Assembly (NCBI GenBank): GCA_964441505.1
Contig: CAYTUV010000001.1
Location: 62,001 to 126,000, forward strand
Direction: 5' to 3'
DNA: 64,000 bases
DNA from: Fen-1258 sp964441505
GTDB lineage: Bacteria; Bacteroidota; Ignavibacteria; Ignavibacteriales; Melioribacteraceae
Part shown: one piece after another, positions 26,020-36,202 of the stretch
Layout of the letters: each line of letters begins with the position of its first letter
How positions within the stretch are numbered: position 1 is the stretch's first letter
Program-made: the position numbers and the translations under genes
Notes under the pieces: model-generated
Told to the model about the DNA's origin: nothing
What the model saw: the letters and a program-made list of their open reading frames with translations, nothing else
Database searches by the model: none

Positions 26020-28793
26020 TTCTTTATCTCTCTGTTTTCCAATCTATCTTTATCTTTCTCCTTAGCTTCGCGCATCATGTCTTCAACTTTATCAATTTCC
26101 GGAGACTCATCCAGCGATTTCCAGTCGAACTTTTCATCCAATGGATCTAATGCTTTTTGCGGATCGAAAATTTGTCTGTCTATATCAAGAGCTGAATAAG
26201 GAGTGAAGTCGGGCTTGTCAGTGAAAAAATCTGAAAAATCATTTGCGCCGGCATCAAACTGATTTAAATATGGAATGCCGAGTACATTCCAGAATGTTTT
26301 AAAAATACTCCCAAAACTGTAGTGAACATGACTCACGTGATTTTTTTTAACGTATGGAGAGATTACCATGAGCACGCTTCTATGCGCATCAATATGATCG
26401 ACTCCGTTCTGAGCGTCATCTTCCGTAATCACAATCATCATGTTTTTCCAATAAGGTGTATGGGAAAGAAACTCGATAATTCTTCCAACCGCCAAATCAT
26501 TATCTGCCATATAGCTTTCGCGGAAAGGATAACCTCCATCCGGCCGCTCTCCCGCACCATGATCGTTAGGAATGATAACGGTTAGTACAGAAGGAATCTC
26601 TTTCTTCGCATCCAGCCATTTTTCTTTAAATTCTTTGGTGAACATATCTATACGGAATTGATCAGGAATGGATGTGTTGTAAGTAGGATAAATTTTTGAT
26701 GAATTTGCGAAGAGCGGAGCCGTTAGCGGGAAGTTAGCAATGTGTTTTATTCCGCCATGTTTATACTTAGCATCGTAATCTGCGGGTTCAAACATTAATC
26801 CAAATCCAAAATTGAAAAAATCTTTTTTATTACAGTCGAGGTGGTCCCACATTGTACCGGCTTCATTATAATCTTCCGGATAAACAGCTCCGGCGGCGCC
26901 GTTCATTCCTAAAACACCGGGTGCTTTAGAATCTTCTTTGTAATTTCTATTCTCGCCATAATTTGCAGGAGTTGTGGTTTCGACCCACTCATTCGGATAA
27001 GTATTTGAAAGCCAGCGATGTCCGTCTGCTGAAACATCTGAATCAACATAAAAATTATCTGAGATTGCAAACCGTTTAGCAAGTTCTAAATGATTTGGCA
27101 TTACAGTAGTATTACTTACGGAAAGTGTCTTTTGCTTGTTCGTGAATGAAACGTTTCTTCCGTAGCGTGCTAACGTTGAATCACCTTCGGCGTTCGTAAG
27201 TTGTCCGAAGATTTCATCGTAAGTTCTGTTCTCTTTAGAAATAAACACAATGTGTTTAATAGGGCTTTCTTTTTCTTTTGGATAAAGAGGAATTGGATTG
27301 TTCTTTCTGTCTGCAAATCTTGGTGAATTTGATTGCTCTATTGTGAAATTATTTTCAATAACTTTTTTTGTCAGAGTCTTTAATTCCGTATCTGACGGGA
27401 CATCAAAAACTCCAACGGTTCCTTTCATAAGACTTCCTATGTAGCTTCCCTCGGCTCCGCGAATAAAATTTTTACCCCCGTTAGGTCCGCTGCCAAATCC
27501 TTTTGCGTTGGCAACAAAAATTTTCTTTCCGTCTCCACTTATTTTTAATTTAGCCGGAAACCATCCGGTTGGAATATGTCCGATCACCTCCAGCTTTGTA
27601 ACATCAATAACCGCAATTGCGTTAAGACCGGCTTCTGCAACGTACAATCTTTTCTGATCCGGTGAGAGAGTCAAACCGTAGGGAATTACGCCGCGGAAAT
27701 TTTTGATACGGGAATCGAGAACCAGCTTAATTGTTTTTACAATTTTCTTTTTCTGAATATCAATTACGGAAATGTTGTCGTTTGTTCCGTTGCTTACGAA
27801 TGCAAATTTATTTGTTGCTGCAATCGAGTTGGGACTCGCACCGCCGATTGCCGGAATGTCTTCAATCTTTTCACCGATCTGAATTCCGGTTTTAATTTTA
27901 GCAACAACTTTTGGATTATCACTATTTCGAATCATAAAAACTGAAAAAGCCTCTGGAGATTTCGGATTGCCAAGCCCGGGAACGTTGAACTTTCCAATTT
28001 TTATTCCCATTTCGGATTCTTTAGACAAATATGAAAATGGCGGGAAGTCAATTCCTCTCATCTCTTTGTCTAATCCTTGAATTTTTTTGTATTGGTACAT
28101 CCCAACATTGGCAACAAAAATATTTTTTTCGTCTGGTGACAATGCAATTCCGAAAGGATAACGTCCTACAGGAACGCTTTCAATAACTTTCTTCGTTTTG
28201 GTTTCTGCAATGATCATTCTAAAATTTATCTGATCAACCGCGAATAGTTTCTTTCCATCTTTCGATAAAACCATATCGCCGATATAACCGTGAGTGTAAT
28301 CAATACTATCATCCCTATAGCCGCAATCAATTGAATCGATCCGACCGCCGCTTGTTAAATCGAAAATGTAAATTTTATTTGTCTCTCCGCCGGAAACGAA
28401 AACGGTTTTACTATCGGGCGAAATTGCCAATCCCATAAATACAGAAGCAAGAACACCTTTATCGGTTTGCGCGCCGGGTGGAACTTGCTTTACTTCCGGT
28501 TTATCGCTCAATACATTTATGATGATAGTAATTGATAACGGACCTGTGCCTGAATTAGCGGTAACAATAGTTTTACCATCGGGACTCAATGCTAAGCCAT
28601 ATGGGTGCGGTGCAGTTACAATATTTTTTCCCAGAGGTGTGATGAATCTTCCATTGGGAATAATAGTGATTCCTTGCCGGTCAATTTTTGTAAACTCTTT
28701 TTTCGCGGGTGCGGAAAGCACCCATGGATTATTTTGAGATTGAGCACTTAGTATAGAAGTGCTGGCTAGAATTGCAACTAATAATTTTTTCAC
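26016..28793 (-). CDS. Bifunctional YncE-like beta-propeller / phosphoesterase protein
   Basis: A 925-residue exported protein with a signal peptide (MKKLLVAILASTSILSAQ). The first about 480 residues contain repeated propeller blades such as LALSPDGKTIVTANSG, LSKDGKKLFAVDQ and ALSPDEKNIFVANVG. The second half is a phosphoesterase/alkaline-phosphatase-superfamily domain: HIVFISKENRTYDEIFGQL, VDSDVSADGHRW, VIIPNDHGAG and a late DDAQNGVDHIDAHRS metal-site region. The family is annotated as bifunctional YncE/alkaline phosphatase, with substrate unknown. It is periplasmic or secreted and translationally coupled to the kinase gene. Confidence 0.85.
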   Translation of the reverse strand: MKKLLVAILASTSILSAQSQNNPWVLSAPAKKEFTKIDRQGITIIPNGRFITPLGKNIVTAPHPYGLALSPDGKTIVTANSGTGPLSITIIINVLSDKPEVKQVPPGAQTDKGVLASVFMGLAISPDSKTVFVSGGETNKIYIFDLTSGGRIDSIDCGYRDDSIDYTHGYIGDMVLSKDGKKLFAVDQINFRMIIAETKTKKVIESVPVGRYPFGIALSPDEKNIFVANVGMYQYKKIQGLDKEMRGIDFPPFSYLSKESEMGIKIGKFNVPGLGNPKSPEAFSVFMIRNSDNPKVVAKIKTGIQIGEKIEDIPAIGGASPNSIAATNKFAFVSNGTNDNISVIDIQKKKIVKTIKLVLDSRIKNFRGVIPYGLTLSPDQKRLYVAEAGLNAIAVIDVTKLEVIGHIPTGWFPAKLKISGDGKKIFVANAKGFGSGPNGGKNFIRGAEGSYIGSLMKGTVGVFDVPSDTELKTLTKKVIENNFTIEQSNSPRFADRKNNPIPLYPKEKESPIKHIVFISKENRTYDEIFGQLTNAEGDSTLARYGRNVSFTNKQKTLSVSNTTVMPNHLELAKRFAISDNFYVDSDVSADGHRWLSNTYPNEWVETTTPANYGENRNYKEDSKAPGVLGMNGAAGAVYPEDYNEAGTMWDHLDCNKKDFFNFGFGLMFEPADYDAKYKHGGIKHIANFPLTAPLFANSSKIYPTYNTSIPDQFRIDMFTKEFKEKWLDAKKEIPSVLTVIIPNDHGAGERPDGGYPFRESYMADNDLAVGRIIEFLSHTPYWKNMMIVITEDDAQNGVDHIDAHRSVLMVISPYVKKNHVSHVHYSFGSIFKTFWNVLGIPYLNQFDAGANDFSDFFTDKPDFTPYSALDIDRQIFDPQKALDPLDEKFDWKSLDESPEIDKVEDMMREAKEKDKDRLENREIKK

Positions 28794-28840
28794 TGTAATG
28801 TTTCAGTTTATTTTTAATAATGAATTTCTAAATCAAGGAT

Positions 28841-28951
28841 AGTTCTAAAAACTTTCACAAAGTGATGGCTATGCCACAATATCCTTTGCGAACTTTGCTT
28901 TTTCTTTGCGTTCTCTGCGTTAAATATTTACAAAAGATAGTTTTTAGAAGT
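28841..28951. repeat. 111-bp intergenic element with 13-bp inverted ends
   Basis: AGTTCTAAAAACT (28841-28853) and AGTTTTTAGAAGT (28939-28951) are inverted copies with one mismatch. Between them lie repeated CTTTGCG/CTCTGCG words. The gap separates the EamA gene stop from the YncE gene start. The structure suggests a small dispersed repeat. No second copy is visible in the window. Confidence 0.5.
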
Positions 28952-28960
28952 ACCCTCAAT

Positions 28961-29865
28961 TTAATTTTTCCTCCCGATCTGTACAATCACCGCACCAGAT
29001 AGGGCAATAAACATTCCTATTCCTTCCTGAATAGTTATGGTTTCACCAATAAACCACCATGCAAGTACAGCAATTTGAATGAGCATTGTTCCATTGATGA
29101 TACTCGATTCCATGGCGGTAAGTTTTTGCAAAGTTAAATTCCAAAGTGTGAAAGCAAACGCAGTATTGACTACCGAGAGCCATAAAAGAAAAAGAATATT
29201 TGTAATACTTATCGAGGGCAATCCTTGAACTATAAGCCCAGTTATAAGTATCACCACAGAACCAAAGCCCATGCTCGTAACTGTAACTGTAAGCGGGTCA
29301 AATTTACTGCTCCTGTTAATGCTTCGCCCGAGCAGAGAGGATGCTGCATTAGCAAGAACACCAACCGACATAATTGCTATGCCCAATGTTCTGCCGGAAG
29401 GCAAATCAACCGGATAAAAGTAAGCAAGAATTCCAACAATAAACAGACAAGCACCTAACCACTGAAAGTATGTTGGTCTCTCAGATAGCAGAAAAATTCC
29501 GAGCACCGCGACTATTATCGGAGTAAAGTTTAATAGTAAACTGACAGTTACTGCGGGAAGCAATGAGAGACCGATGAACTGCGTTCCTTGTGTAAAAGTA
29601 TAAAAAAGGAAACCAAGCGCCGCCAGCTTGATCCAGCTTTTTTTGTCAATGTTATTTACTTCGGCAATTCTTTTTTTAGTCAACGCAAAGGGGAGTAGAC
29701 ATAAAAATGCAAAGACATAACGCAGACCGGCGTATGTTAGAGGAGGAATATCTTTGAGACCCCACTTAATAATTATGAAAGATGTCGACCAAAGAAATGT
29801 TACCAGCAGGGCAAGAAAAATAGCTGCTGTTCTGGAAACCGGTTTTGAAAAAATAGCGACCTCAT
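28961..29865 (-). CDS. EamA/DMT-family transporter with probable frameshift near the start
   Basis: An about 301-residue, ten-helix drug/metabolite transporter (EamA pair). The uninterrupted coding frame from the stop at 28961 continues upstream of the TTG at 29683 through clearly homologous sequence (SRTAAIFLALLVTFLWSTSF then IKWGLKDIPPLTYAGLRYVF). However, that frame has no ATG, GTG or TTG before its stop. An ATG at 29863-29865 lies one base out of frame, and one additional A in the A6 run at 29848-29853 would join them. So this is a single-base indel, an assembly error or an unusual start. Substrate unknown. Confidence 0.75.
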
Positions 29866-29885
29866 TTATCTATGCAAATTGAAAT

Positions 29886-30248
29886 TTATTTTCCGAGCAA
29901 GAGTTTAAACGCATAAATCATAAGAAACACAGCAAAGATTTTTTTCAGAACGCCTTCAGGCAATGTTAATGCATACAAAGATGATAAGTAACTTCCAATT
30001 ACAAAGGTTATGACCATAATGCCCACGGCTTTCAAATTAACGTGCCCGGCTTTATGATAATTCATAACAGCGAGGATACCGATTGGCAAGAGCAAAAGTC
30101 CGAGCGATGTTCCCTGTGCGTCTTTTTGCGTATAACCTAAAAACCCCACAAGCATTGGAATTATTATAATTCCACCACCGATGCCGAGAACACCGCTAAC
30201 CAATCCTGCGGCTAAACCTATTATTAAGAGAATAATTGTTTCGTTCAT
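29886..30248 (-). CDS. Half-size TauE/SafE-family membrane protein
   Basis: A 120-residue membrane protein with four predicted helices and the family signature GLAAGLVSGVLGIGGGIIIIPML, followed by LGYTQKDAQGTSLGLLLLPIG. Full-length TauE/SafE proteins have two such halves (about 250 residues), so this one presumably works as a homo-oligomer. The family exports sulfite or organic anions, but the substrate here is unknown. It lies 20 bp upstream of the EamA ATG on the same strand. Confidence 0.85.
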   Translation of the reverse strand: MNETIILLIIGLAAGLVSGVLGIGGGIIIIPMLVGFLGYTQKDAQGTSLGLLLLPIGILAVMNYHKAGHVNLKAVGIMVITFVIGSYLSSLYALTLPEGVLKKIFAVFLMIYAFKLLLGK

Positions 30249-30275
30249 TTTAATCTTTGTCTGTTATTAAAATTA

Positions 30276-31916
30276 TTATTTAATCAGTTCCATTAAAATC
30301 CATCCGCTTGGATCTACAACGAATTCTGTCCCTTGCGGTAATTCAATATCGCCTTTTCCATTTTTCATTTCAACTCGGATCATTTCTCCCGCACGTTCGA
30401 CTTCAACCGGAAGAGAGAATGAAAGATTATCTTCGGTTTCCCAGCTCAATTCAATTTTATCCGTCAAATATTTCACATTCAGTTTAGGTAATGGTGCATG
30501 TCTCAGGTAGACTTCAAAGAACCAGTCTAATTTTTTCCCTGAAATATCTTCAGCCATCTTTAGTAATTCATCGGTTGTAGTAAGCCGGCACTGTCTTCCA
30601 TCCGTAATCTTTTCCATCGCTTCGGTAGGGTAAGCCCATCTTCGCAGAATTTTGAAAAAAGTTTCATCGCCAAGATAATAGCGGAGTGTATGAACTATCC
30701 AGCCGCCTTTATAATAGATATCGTTGCTGTAACTCTCACCGGATGTTTTTTCGCCCCGCGGGGCAACAGGATTTTTGTTGCTGAACCGCTTGATGTTTTT
30801 CATGTAGCGGAAGTATTCATCTTTTCCAAAAACTTTTTCAAGATATAACGGCTGCATATAAGTACCAAGTCCTTCGTGTATCCAGAAGTCGCTCCAATCA
30901 CTGCAGGTTACAAGATTGCCCCACCACTCGTGTGCAAACTCATGATGATGCAACCAATCGAAAGCAAATTTTGGATGATTCCTCCAGCCGTAACCGTATG
31001 CGATTGCGCTTTGTTGTTCCATACCTAAATGAGGAGCTTCAACAACAGCGTATTTATCCGCTCGAAACGGATAAGGTCCTATCAACTCTTCCATAACTTT
31101 CATGTGAATTAAAAATTGCGGTGCATGTTCTTTTGCTTTCTCATAATTTTCCGGAAGAGTCCAAACGGTGAAAGGGAATTTTTCTCCTGTTACACTTGTG
31201 TAATCATAATCGATTCTTTGATAGGGACCGAGAAAAAATATTACACCATAGTTATTGATTGGGGTTGATACAAACCAGTTCCATGTTTTTGTGCCGTCTT
31301 TGTTTTCGTTAGACGAGATAAATTTCCCGTTACTAATACAAATTAAATCGGCAGAAGCAGTGAAGTGAAGAGAGACCGAGTCCGGTTCATCAGAAGGACT
31401 ATCTTTGCATGGCCACCAGACATCTGCACCTCCGCCCTGGCATGTAAGAGTAACCCAATCTTTGCCGTCTTTTGTTTTTTTGATAACCAGCCCGTCATCC
31501 CACGGAGGATTTTTGGCTATGCGCGGTATTCCGGAATATGCTATAACGGTACTGAAAATTTCTCCCTGCTTAATAACATTTGGAAAGTCAATCCAGATTT
31601 TACCGTTCTCATGAATAAACTTCAGATCAATTTCTTTTTTGTCTTTAGTTGCTGATTGTACCGCGTCTATTGTAAATGTATTATCCAGGTCTACCAAAAT
31701 CTTATTTAAGTCGTTCATTGCTTGCGCACGCATAGTAACCGTCCCGCCAATCGCCTTTTCATTAAGGTCTATTATGAGATTTATATTGTAGAATTTAACA
31801 TCGTAACAAGATTGGAATGGTGATAGTTTCCCGCCCGAATCTTGAGAACCAAATTGAGCAAGCAGAGTGATTCTGAAAAGTAATGATAAAAGAAAAAACT
31901 TAGAAAGATTTTTCAT
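30276..31916 (-). CDS. M1-family metallopeptidase (aminopeptidase N-like), exported
   Basis: A 546-residue zinc peptidase. After the signal peptide (MKNLSKFFLLSLLFRITLLAQ) comes an M1 N-terminal beta domain, then the catalytic domain. Zinc ligands are H325 and H329 in HEFAHEWWG and E348 in WIHEGLGTY, with E326 the catalytic base. The usual GAMEN motif appears as GMEQQSAIAYG. It lacks the long C-terminal helical domain of PepN and ends in a small beta domain. I chose the ATG at 31914-31916 since the frame otherwise begins at a TTG four codons earlier. Likely periplasmic or secreted. Confidence 0.86.
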   Translation of the reverse strand: MKNLSKFFLLSLLFRITLLAQFGSQDSGGKLSPFQSCYDVKFYNINLIIDLNEKAIGGTVTMRAQAMNDLNKILVDLDNTFTIDAVQSATKDKKEIDLKFIHENGKIWIDFPNVIKQGEIFSTVIAYSGIPRIAKNPPWDDGLVIKKTKDGKDWVTLTCQGGGADVWWPCKDSPSDEPDSVSLHFTASADLICISNGKFISSNENKDGTKTWNWFVSTPINNYGVIFFLGPYQRIDYDYTSVTGEKFPFTVWTLPENYEKAKEHAPQFLIHMKVMEELIGPYPFRADKYAVVEAPHLGMEQQSAIAYGYGWRNHPKFAFDWLHHHEFAHEWWGNLVTCSDWSDFWIHEGLGTYMQPLYLEKVFGKDEYFRYMKNIKRFSNKNPVAPRGEKTSGESYSNDIYYKGGWIVHTLRYYLGDETFFKILRRWAYPTEAMEKITDGRQCRLTTTDELLKMAEDISGKKLDWFFEVYLRHAPLPKLNVKYLTDKIELSWETEDNLSFSLPVEVERAGEMIRVEMKNGKGDIELPQGTEFVVDPSGWILMELIK

Positions 31917-32046
31917 GTTATTACCCAAGATTAATAAAGTTCTGTTATAAAGATAGAATTCGGCTTGTGAGGATTCAATGGAGGAATAGAGATTTTTTAG
32001 AGATCAATTCCAATATTCTTCTGAACCAATTACAGTGCTTATAAAT

Positions 32047-32925
32047 CTATACCTGACTTTCCCAGCCGTCGTCGTTTTTTATAAATGCGCTTCTTATTTT
32101 TTGATAGATCTCTTCCGGTAATTTCTCCTTTGAAATGATCTCAATATTCTGCTTAAGGTGTTCAATGTTTGTCGTTCCTACAATGCATGTGTGTATCCCT
32201 TCAGTAAAAGCAGTAAATCGTAATGCCGCTTCATTCCAGTCCATTCCAATATCAGTATTCATTTTCTTCCAGCGCAACCAGTACTCTTCGGCATAGTGAC
32301 CGCGTGGTTGATCATCAAATCTCCATGGGGCGTTCGCTATCGGCCGTTTTGCGATTACTCCAATATTTTTATCGATCGTGTTGGGAAAGATATTTTCAAT
32401 ACTCCTCTGATCACAAATGTTGAAGGATGTTTGAACAGATTGAAATGCATTTGATTCTACAGCATATTTTAATTCTTCATTCTCACCGGAGTAAGCCGCA
32501 CATTTTACCTTTCCGGCTTCAATGGTTTTATATAGGGCGTTAATTGCCTCGCCGCGCTGTAATGTTTCAAGAGGACATGAGTGAAGGTGAACTATATCAA
32601 TGTAATCAGTCCGCATAGAACGCAATGCTTCATCAACTCCAGTAATAATGCAATCATACGACCAATCTTCAACCCCCTCAATTCCATAGCCAACTTTTGT
32701 GGAAAGGATAAATTCTTTACGCCGGTGTGATATAAATCTTCCGATCCTGTCCTCCGAGGCATAATAACCCCGCGCCGTATCTATTAGATTAATTCCGCTG
32801 TCGAGTGCAAAATTTAAGATCACTTCAACTTTGGCATTCTCAAGTTCCAGATCTCCAATTTCTCCAGCACCAAAACCAAGAATAGATACTTTTAAGCCGG
32901 TGTTCCCCAAATTTCTATAAATCAT
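32047..32925 (-). CDS. Aldo/keto reductase
   Basis: A 292-residue TIM-barrel oxidoreductase. The N-terminus (RNLGNTGLKVSILGFGAGEIG), the catalytic region NLIDTARGYYASEDRIG (Asp and Tyr), STKVGYG (Lys), DIVHLHS (His) and the NADPH-binding end (IVGTTNIEHLKQNI) are all present. It probably reduces aldehydes or ketones with NADPH. The substrate cannot be inferred. It stands alone, 107 bp from the divergent histidine kinase gene. Confidence 0.87.
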   Translation of the reverse strand: MIYRNLGNTGLKVSILGFGAGEIGDLELENAKVEVILNFALDSGINLIDTARGYYASEDRIGRFISHRRKEFILSTKVGYGIEGVEDWSYDCIITGVDEALRSMRTDYIDIVHLHSCPLETLQRGEAINALYKTIEAGKVKCAAYSGENEELKYAVESNAFQSVQTSFNICDQRSIENIFPNTIDKNIGVIAKRPIANAPWRFDDQPRGHYAEEYWLRWKKMNTDIGMDWNEAALRFTAFTEGIHTCIVGTTNIEHLKQNIEIISKEKLPEEIYQKIRSAFIKNDDGWESQV

Positions 32926-33031
32926 ATTTTAATCCAAAAGAAAGTAACTTGTACCAAGTTAATAAAAAGATGTTTATTTAAGCAAAGCAATCAGCTATTT
33001 TTAAGACGACAAATATATAGTACATGAATTC

Positions 33032-34873
33032 ATGATAAATTTATACACAACAAGCCTTCGCAGTAAAATACTTCTTGGTTTTACAGTCATTCTGTTCATT
33101 ATGTTTTTTGCTACTCTATGGAGTATCTACAACTTCTACTATCTGAATGAGGCTATAAAGAAGACGATGCAGGAAAACTATTCGAGTCTTATTGCCGCAG
33201 ATAATATGGGAAGAGCTCTGGATGAACAACTGCAGGCTATTGTTGTAATGTATAACAAAAGCTTTGAACTGGGCGAAAGCCAATTCCAGAAAAACCGTGA
33301 AGATTTCTATTTCTGGTATGGAAGCGCCCGCGCTTCAGTTTTTACAAAAAAGGAAAAAGATATTCTTGACTCACTCAACATAGAATATGGAAATTTTCTG
33401 AAGGATATATCCGACAATATTGATTACACTATATACCGTGCGGAAAAACGCCCGACACTCAGAACTGATTTTGTAAGATTTGTTTATAGGATCCAAACAT
33501 TAAAGAAAATAAACAACGGTATCCTGGAGATTAATCATAATTCACTTAACAATTCTGTCCTGGAAGTAAAGAACATAACGCAAAGTGCGACGATTGCCAT
33601 ACTTGTTATTCTGTTTGGTGCAATTGGAATTAGTCTGGCTTTCGGTTCCAGGTTTTCCAATTACATCGTTAAACCAATTTCAAGACTACGTGAATCGGTA
33701 ACGCACATAGCCGATGGTAATTTTGACGAGAGGATTGAAATAGATGAAAATGCAGATGAAATAAATAGTCTTGCCGAAGAATTCAATAAGATGAGCGAAA
33801 AGCTTCAAATGTACGAACAGCTTAATCTCAACAAAATCTTATATGAAAAGAAAAAATCCGAGTTGATTATTGAAAGTATGAATGAACCTGTGCTTATGGT
33901 GGATGAGAATTTTAATATTGTTTTATCTAATAAAACATTTAACGAATCTTTCCCACATGAGCTTTTTAATCTTGCCACTATTCAAAATTTGCTTTCACCA
34001 AAAAAAAGTATTCGAAACGAAAACGAATCCTCAAACCAAGAAGAAGTATTTCAAAAGGATGATATAATACAGGTCAAGGATAGTGAAGGCAATCAAAAAT
34101 ATTTTAAGGTAATTGCAGCGGCACTTGAAATTCCGGAAAGTGATATGCGCGGAACAGTAATTGTTTTCAACGATATTACCAAGTATAAAGAGCTGGATAG
34201 AATGAAATCCGAGTTCGTTGCAAAAGTTTCTCATGAACTGAAAACCCCGTTGACATCTCTTGGTATGGCTCTCGGAATTATCGAGGATAAGGTTGTAGGC
34301 GAGCTGACGCAGCAGCAAAACGAACTGGTGATTTCCATGAAAGAAGATTACGAGCGGCTCAATAGACTTGTTTATGAAATTCTTGAGTTGACCAAACTTG
34401 AATCGAGCATCGGCAGAATCAAATTTGAAAAATTTGAAGCGCGCAAACTTGCCGAACATATTTCCAAAAAATTTCTGATTCAGGCAAAAGAAAATAATAT
34501 TACTCTTCAGATTGAGGACGAAAATCCCGATCTTAAAATCAACGGCAGTTATGATAATGTTATCAGCGCAATTGAAAACTTGGTTGCAAATTCGTTACGA
34601 TTTACTCCTAAGGGCGGCAAAATAAATGTGCGGTTTTCAAAAGCGGAGGAAAATTTGTTGATAGAAATTTCAGATACCGGAATAGGTATCAGTCCGGATA
34701 ATTTGAAAAAAATATTTGACAAGTTTATACAGATTGATGATACTGCCCCGGGCAGTTTGGGGCTCGGTCTCTCTATTGCAAAAGAAATTATCGAACTTCA
34801 CCAGGGAGAAATAAAAGCTTTCAGTGAACTTGGTCAGGGAAGCACTTTTCAAATTAAATTACCGGTAGCTTAA
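33032..34873 (+). CDS. Membrane sensor histidine kinase (HAMP-PAS-HisKA-HATPase)
   Basis: A 613-residue kinase. Helix 1 is at about 12-34, an extracytoplasmic helical sensor at 35-185, helix 2 at 187-208, HAMP at about 209-262 and PAS at about 270-390. The phosphoacceptor His401 lies in SHELKTPLTSL. The ATPase has N-box NLVANSLRFTP and G-boxes DTGIGISPD and GSLGLGLSIAKE. The sensed signal is unknown. The stop codon directly abuts the ATG of the response regulator, so the two form a translationally coupled two-component system. Confidence 0.9.
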   Translation: MINLYTTSLRSKILLGFTVILFIMFFATLWSIYNFYYLNEAIKKTMQENYSSLIAADNMGRALDEQLQAIVVMYNKSFELGESQFQKNREDFYFWYGSARASVFTKKEKDILDSLNIEYGNFLKDISDNIDYTIYRAEKRPTLRTDFVRFVYRIQTLKKINNGILEINHNSLNNSVLEVKNITQSATIAILVILFGAIGISLAFGSRFSNYIVKPISRLRESVTHIADGNFDERIEIDENADEINSLAEEFNKMSEKLQMYEQLNLNKILYEKKKSELIIESMNEPVLMVDENFNIVLSNKTFNESFPHELFNLATIQNLLSPKKSIRNENESSNQEEVFQKDDIIQVKDSEGNQKYFKVIAAALEIPESDMRGTVIVFNDITKYKELDRMKSEFVAKVSHELKTPLTSLGMALGIIEDKVVGELTQQQNELVISMKEDYERLNRLVYEILELTKLESSIGRIKFEKFEARKLAEHISKKFLIQAKENNITLQIEDENPDLKINGSYDNVISAIENLVANSLRFTPKGGKINVRFSKAEENLLIEISDTGIGISPDNLKKIFDKFIQIDDTAPGSLGLGLSIAKEIIELHQGEIKAFSELGQGSTFQIKLPVA

Positions 34874-36202
34874 ATGTACAAAGGAAAAATTTTAGTAATT
34901 GACGACGAAATAAATATTCTAAAAACAATCGAACTCTCTCTGAGCTCCTCCGGTTACTCCCCCGAGGTTTTTTCCAATGCTCTTCTCGCTCTTGAACGCA
35001 CCAAGGAAGTTTACTTCGACCTTGCATTTATTGATCTGAAAATGCAGCCGATGAATGGTCTTGAAGTCCTGAACGAATTAAAAATAAATTCACCGGATAC
35101 TACTGTAGTTCTTATGACAGCCCACGGCTCGATCGAATCGGCTGTTGAAGCAATTAAAAAAGGCGCTTATGATTATATCACCAAACCGTTTACGCATAAA
35201 GAATTCATTCATATCATTGAGCGTGTTTTCGAACATCACAGACTGAACAAGAAGATTAAAGGCTTAACGTATCAATTGACAGAAAAATTTGAGGATGAAA
35301 ATCTTGTTACTTCGAATAATGCGATGAAAGAGATCTTAAAAACCGCAATGGAAGTTGCCGACAGTGACATTCCCATTCTTATTGAAGGTGAAAGCGGAAC
35401 GGGTAAAGAAGTGCTTTCAAGATTTATTCATAAAAACAGCTCACGTGCGAACAATCCTTTCATCGTAATTAACTGCTCTGCCATTCCGGAAAATCTTTTC
35501 GAGAGCGAATTATTCGGACACGTAAAAGGTTCTTTCACAAATGCGATTAAGGATAGAATTGGAAGATTGGAACTTGCAGATTCCGGAACCGTATTTCTTG
35601 ATGAAGTTGCCGAAATTCCTAAGTCGATGCAGGTAAAACTTCTTCGCTTTCTTCAGAGTATGGAATTTGAAAGAGTAGGAGAAAGCGTCACGCGTAAAAT
35701 TGAAGTAAGAATCATCAGCGCAACTAACAGAAGTGTTGAAGCTGATTTAAGTGCAGGGCAGATACGCGAGGATTTCTATTTCAGAATTGCAGGTGTAAAG
35801 ATAAAACTTCCCTCTCTTCGGGAAAGGAAAGATGAAATACCGGCTCTAATGAATTATTTCATAGGTAAATTTTCCGGTAAGAGAGAAATAATAATTTCTG
35901 AAGCTACACAGAAATTGCTCTCAGATTATGACTGGCCGGGTAACATCAGAGAATTGGAAACTGTAGTAAAGCGGTTGCTCGTTTTTGCAAAGGATAATAT
36001 TGTTAAGACGGAATACCTTCCATGGGAAATCATTAACTTCAAACGAAAGCAGACATCGTACCCGAGGCAGAAAATTGAAGAACTTGAGAAAGAGCATATA
36101 ATAGAAACCTTAAAGATAGCTCCCAGCACTAAAGAAGCGGCTAAAATTCTCGGTATTTCGGAAACAACCCTTTGGAGAAAACGAAAACTCTACGGATTGT
36201 AA
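34874..36202 (+). CDS. NtrC-family sigma-54-dependent response regulator
   Basis: A 442-residue regulator: receiver domain 1-120 with phospho-acceptor Asp54 (AFIDLKMQP), AAA+ domain with Walker A GESGTGKE and Walker B GTVFLDE, and a C-terminal Fis-type helix-turn-helix (TKEAAKILGISETTLWRKRK). The sigma-54 contact loop, GAFTGA in most members, reads GSFTNA. It is the partner of the preceding histidine kinase. The ExbB/TonB operon begins 278 bp downstream and is a candidate target (inference). Confidence 0.92.
   Translation: MYKGKILVIDDEINILKTIELSLSSSGYSPEVFSNALLALERTKEVYFDLAFIDLKMQPMNGLEVLNELKINSPDTTVVLMTAHGSIESAVEAIKKGAYDYITKPFTHKEFIHIIERVFEHHRLNKKIKGLTYQLTEKFEDENLVTSNNAMKEILKTAMEVADSDIPILIEGESGTGKEVLSRFIHKNSSRANNPFIVINCSAIPENLFESELFGHVKGSFTNAIKDRIGRLELADSGTVFLDEVAEIPKSMQVKLLRFLQSMEFERVGESVTRKIEVRIISATNRSVEADLSAGQIREDFYFRIAGVKIKLPSLRERKDEIPALMNYFIGKFSGKREIIISEATQKLLSDYDWPGNIRELETVVKRLLVFAKDNIVKTEYLPWEIINFKRKQTSYPRQKIEELEKEHIIETLKIAPSTKEAAKILGISETTLWRKRKLYGL

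Noticed and set aside
29684..29865. Separate short gene starting at the ATG at 29865
   Set aside because: In its own frame it ends after 21 codons, while the other frame clearly continues the EamA protein, so it is treated as the displaced start.
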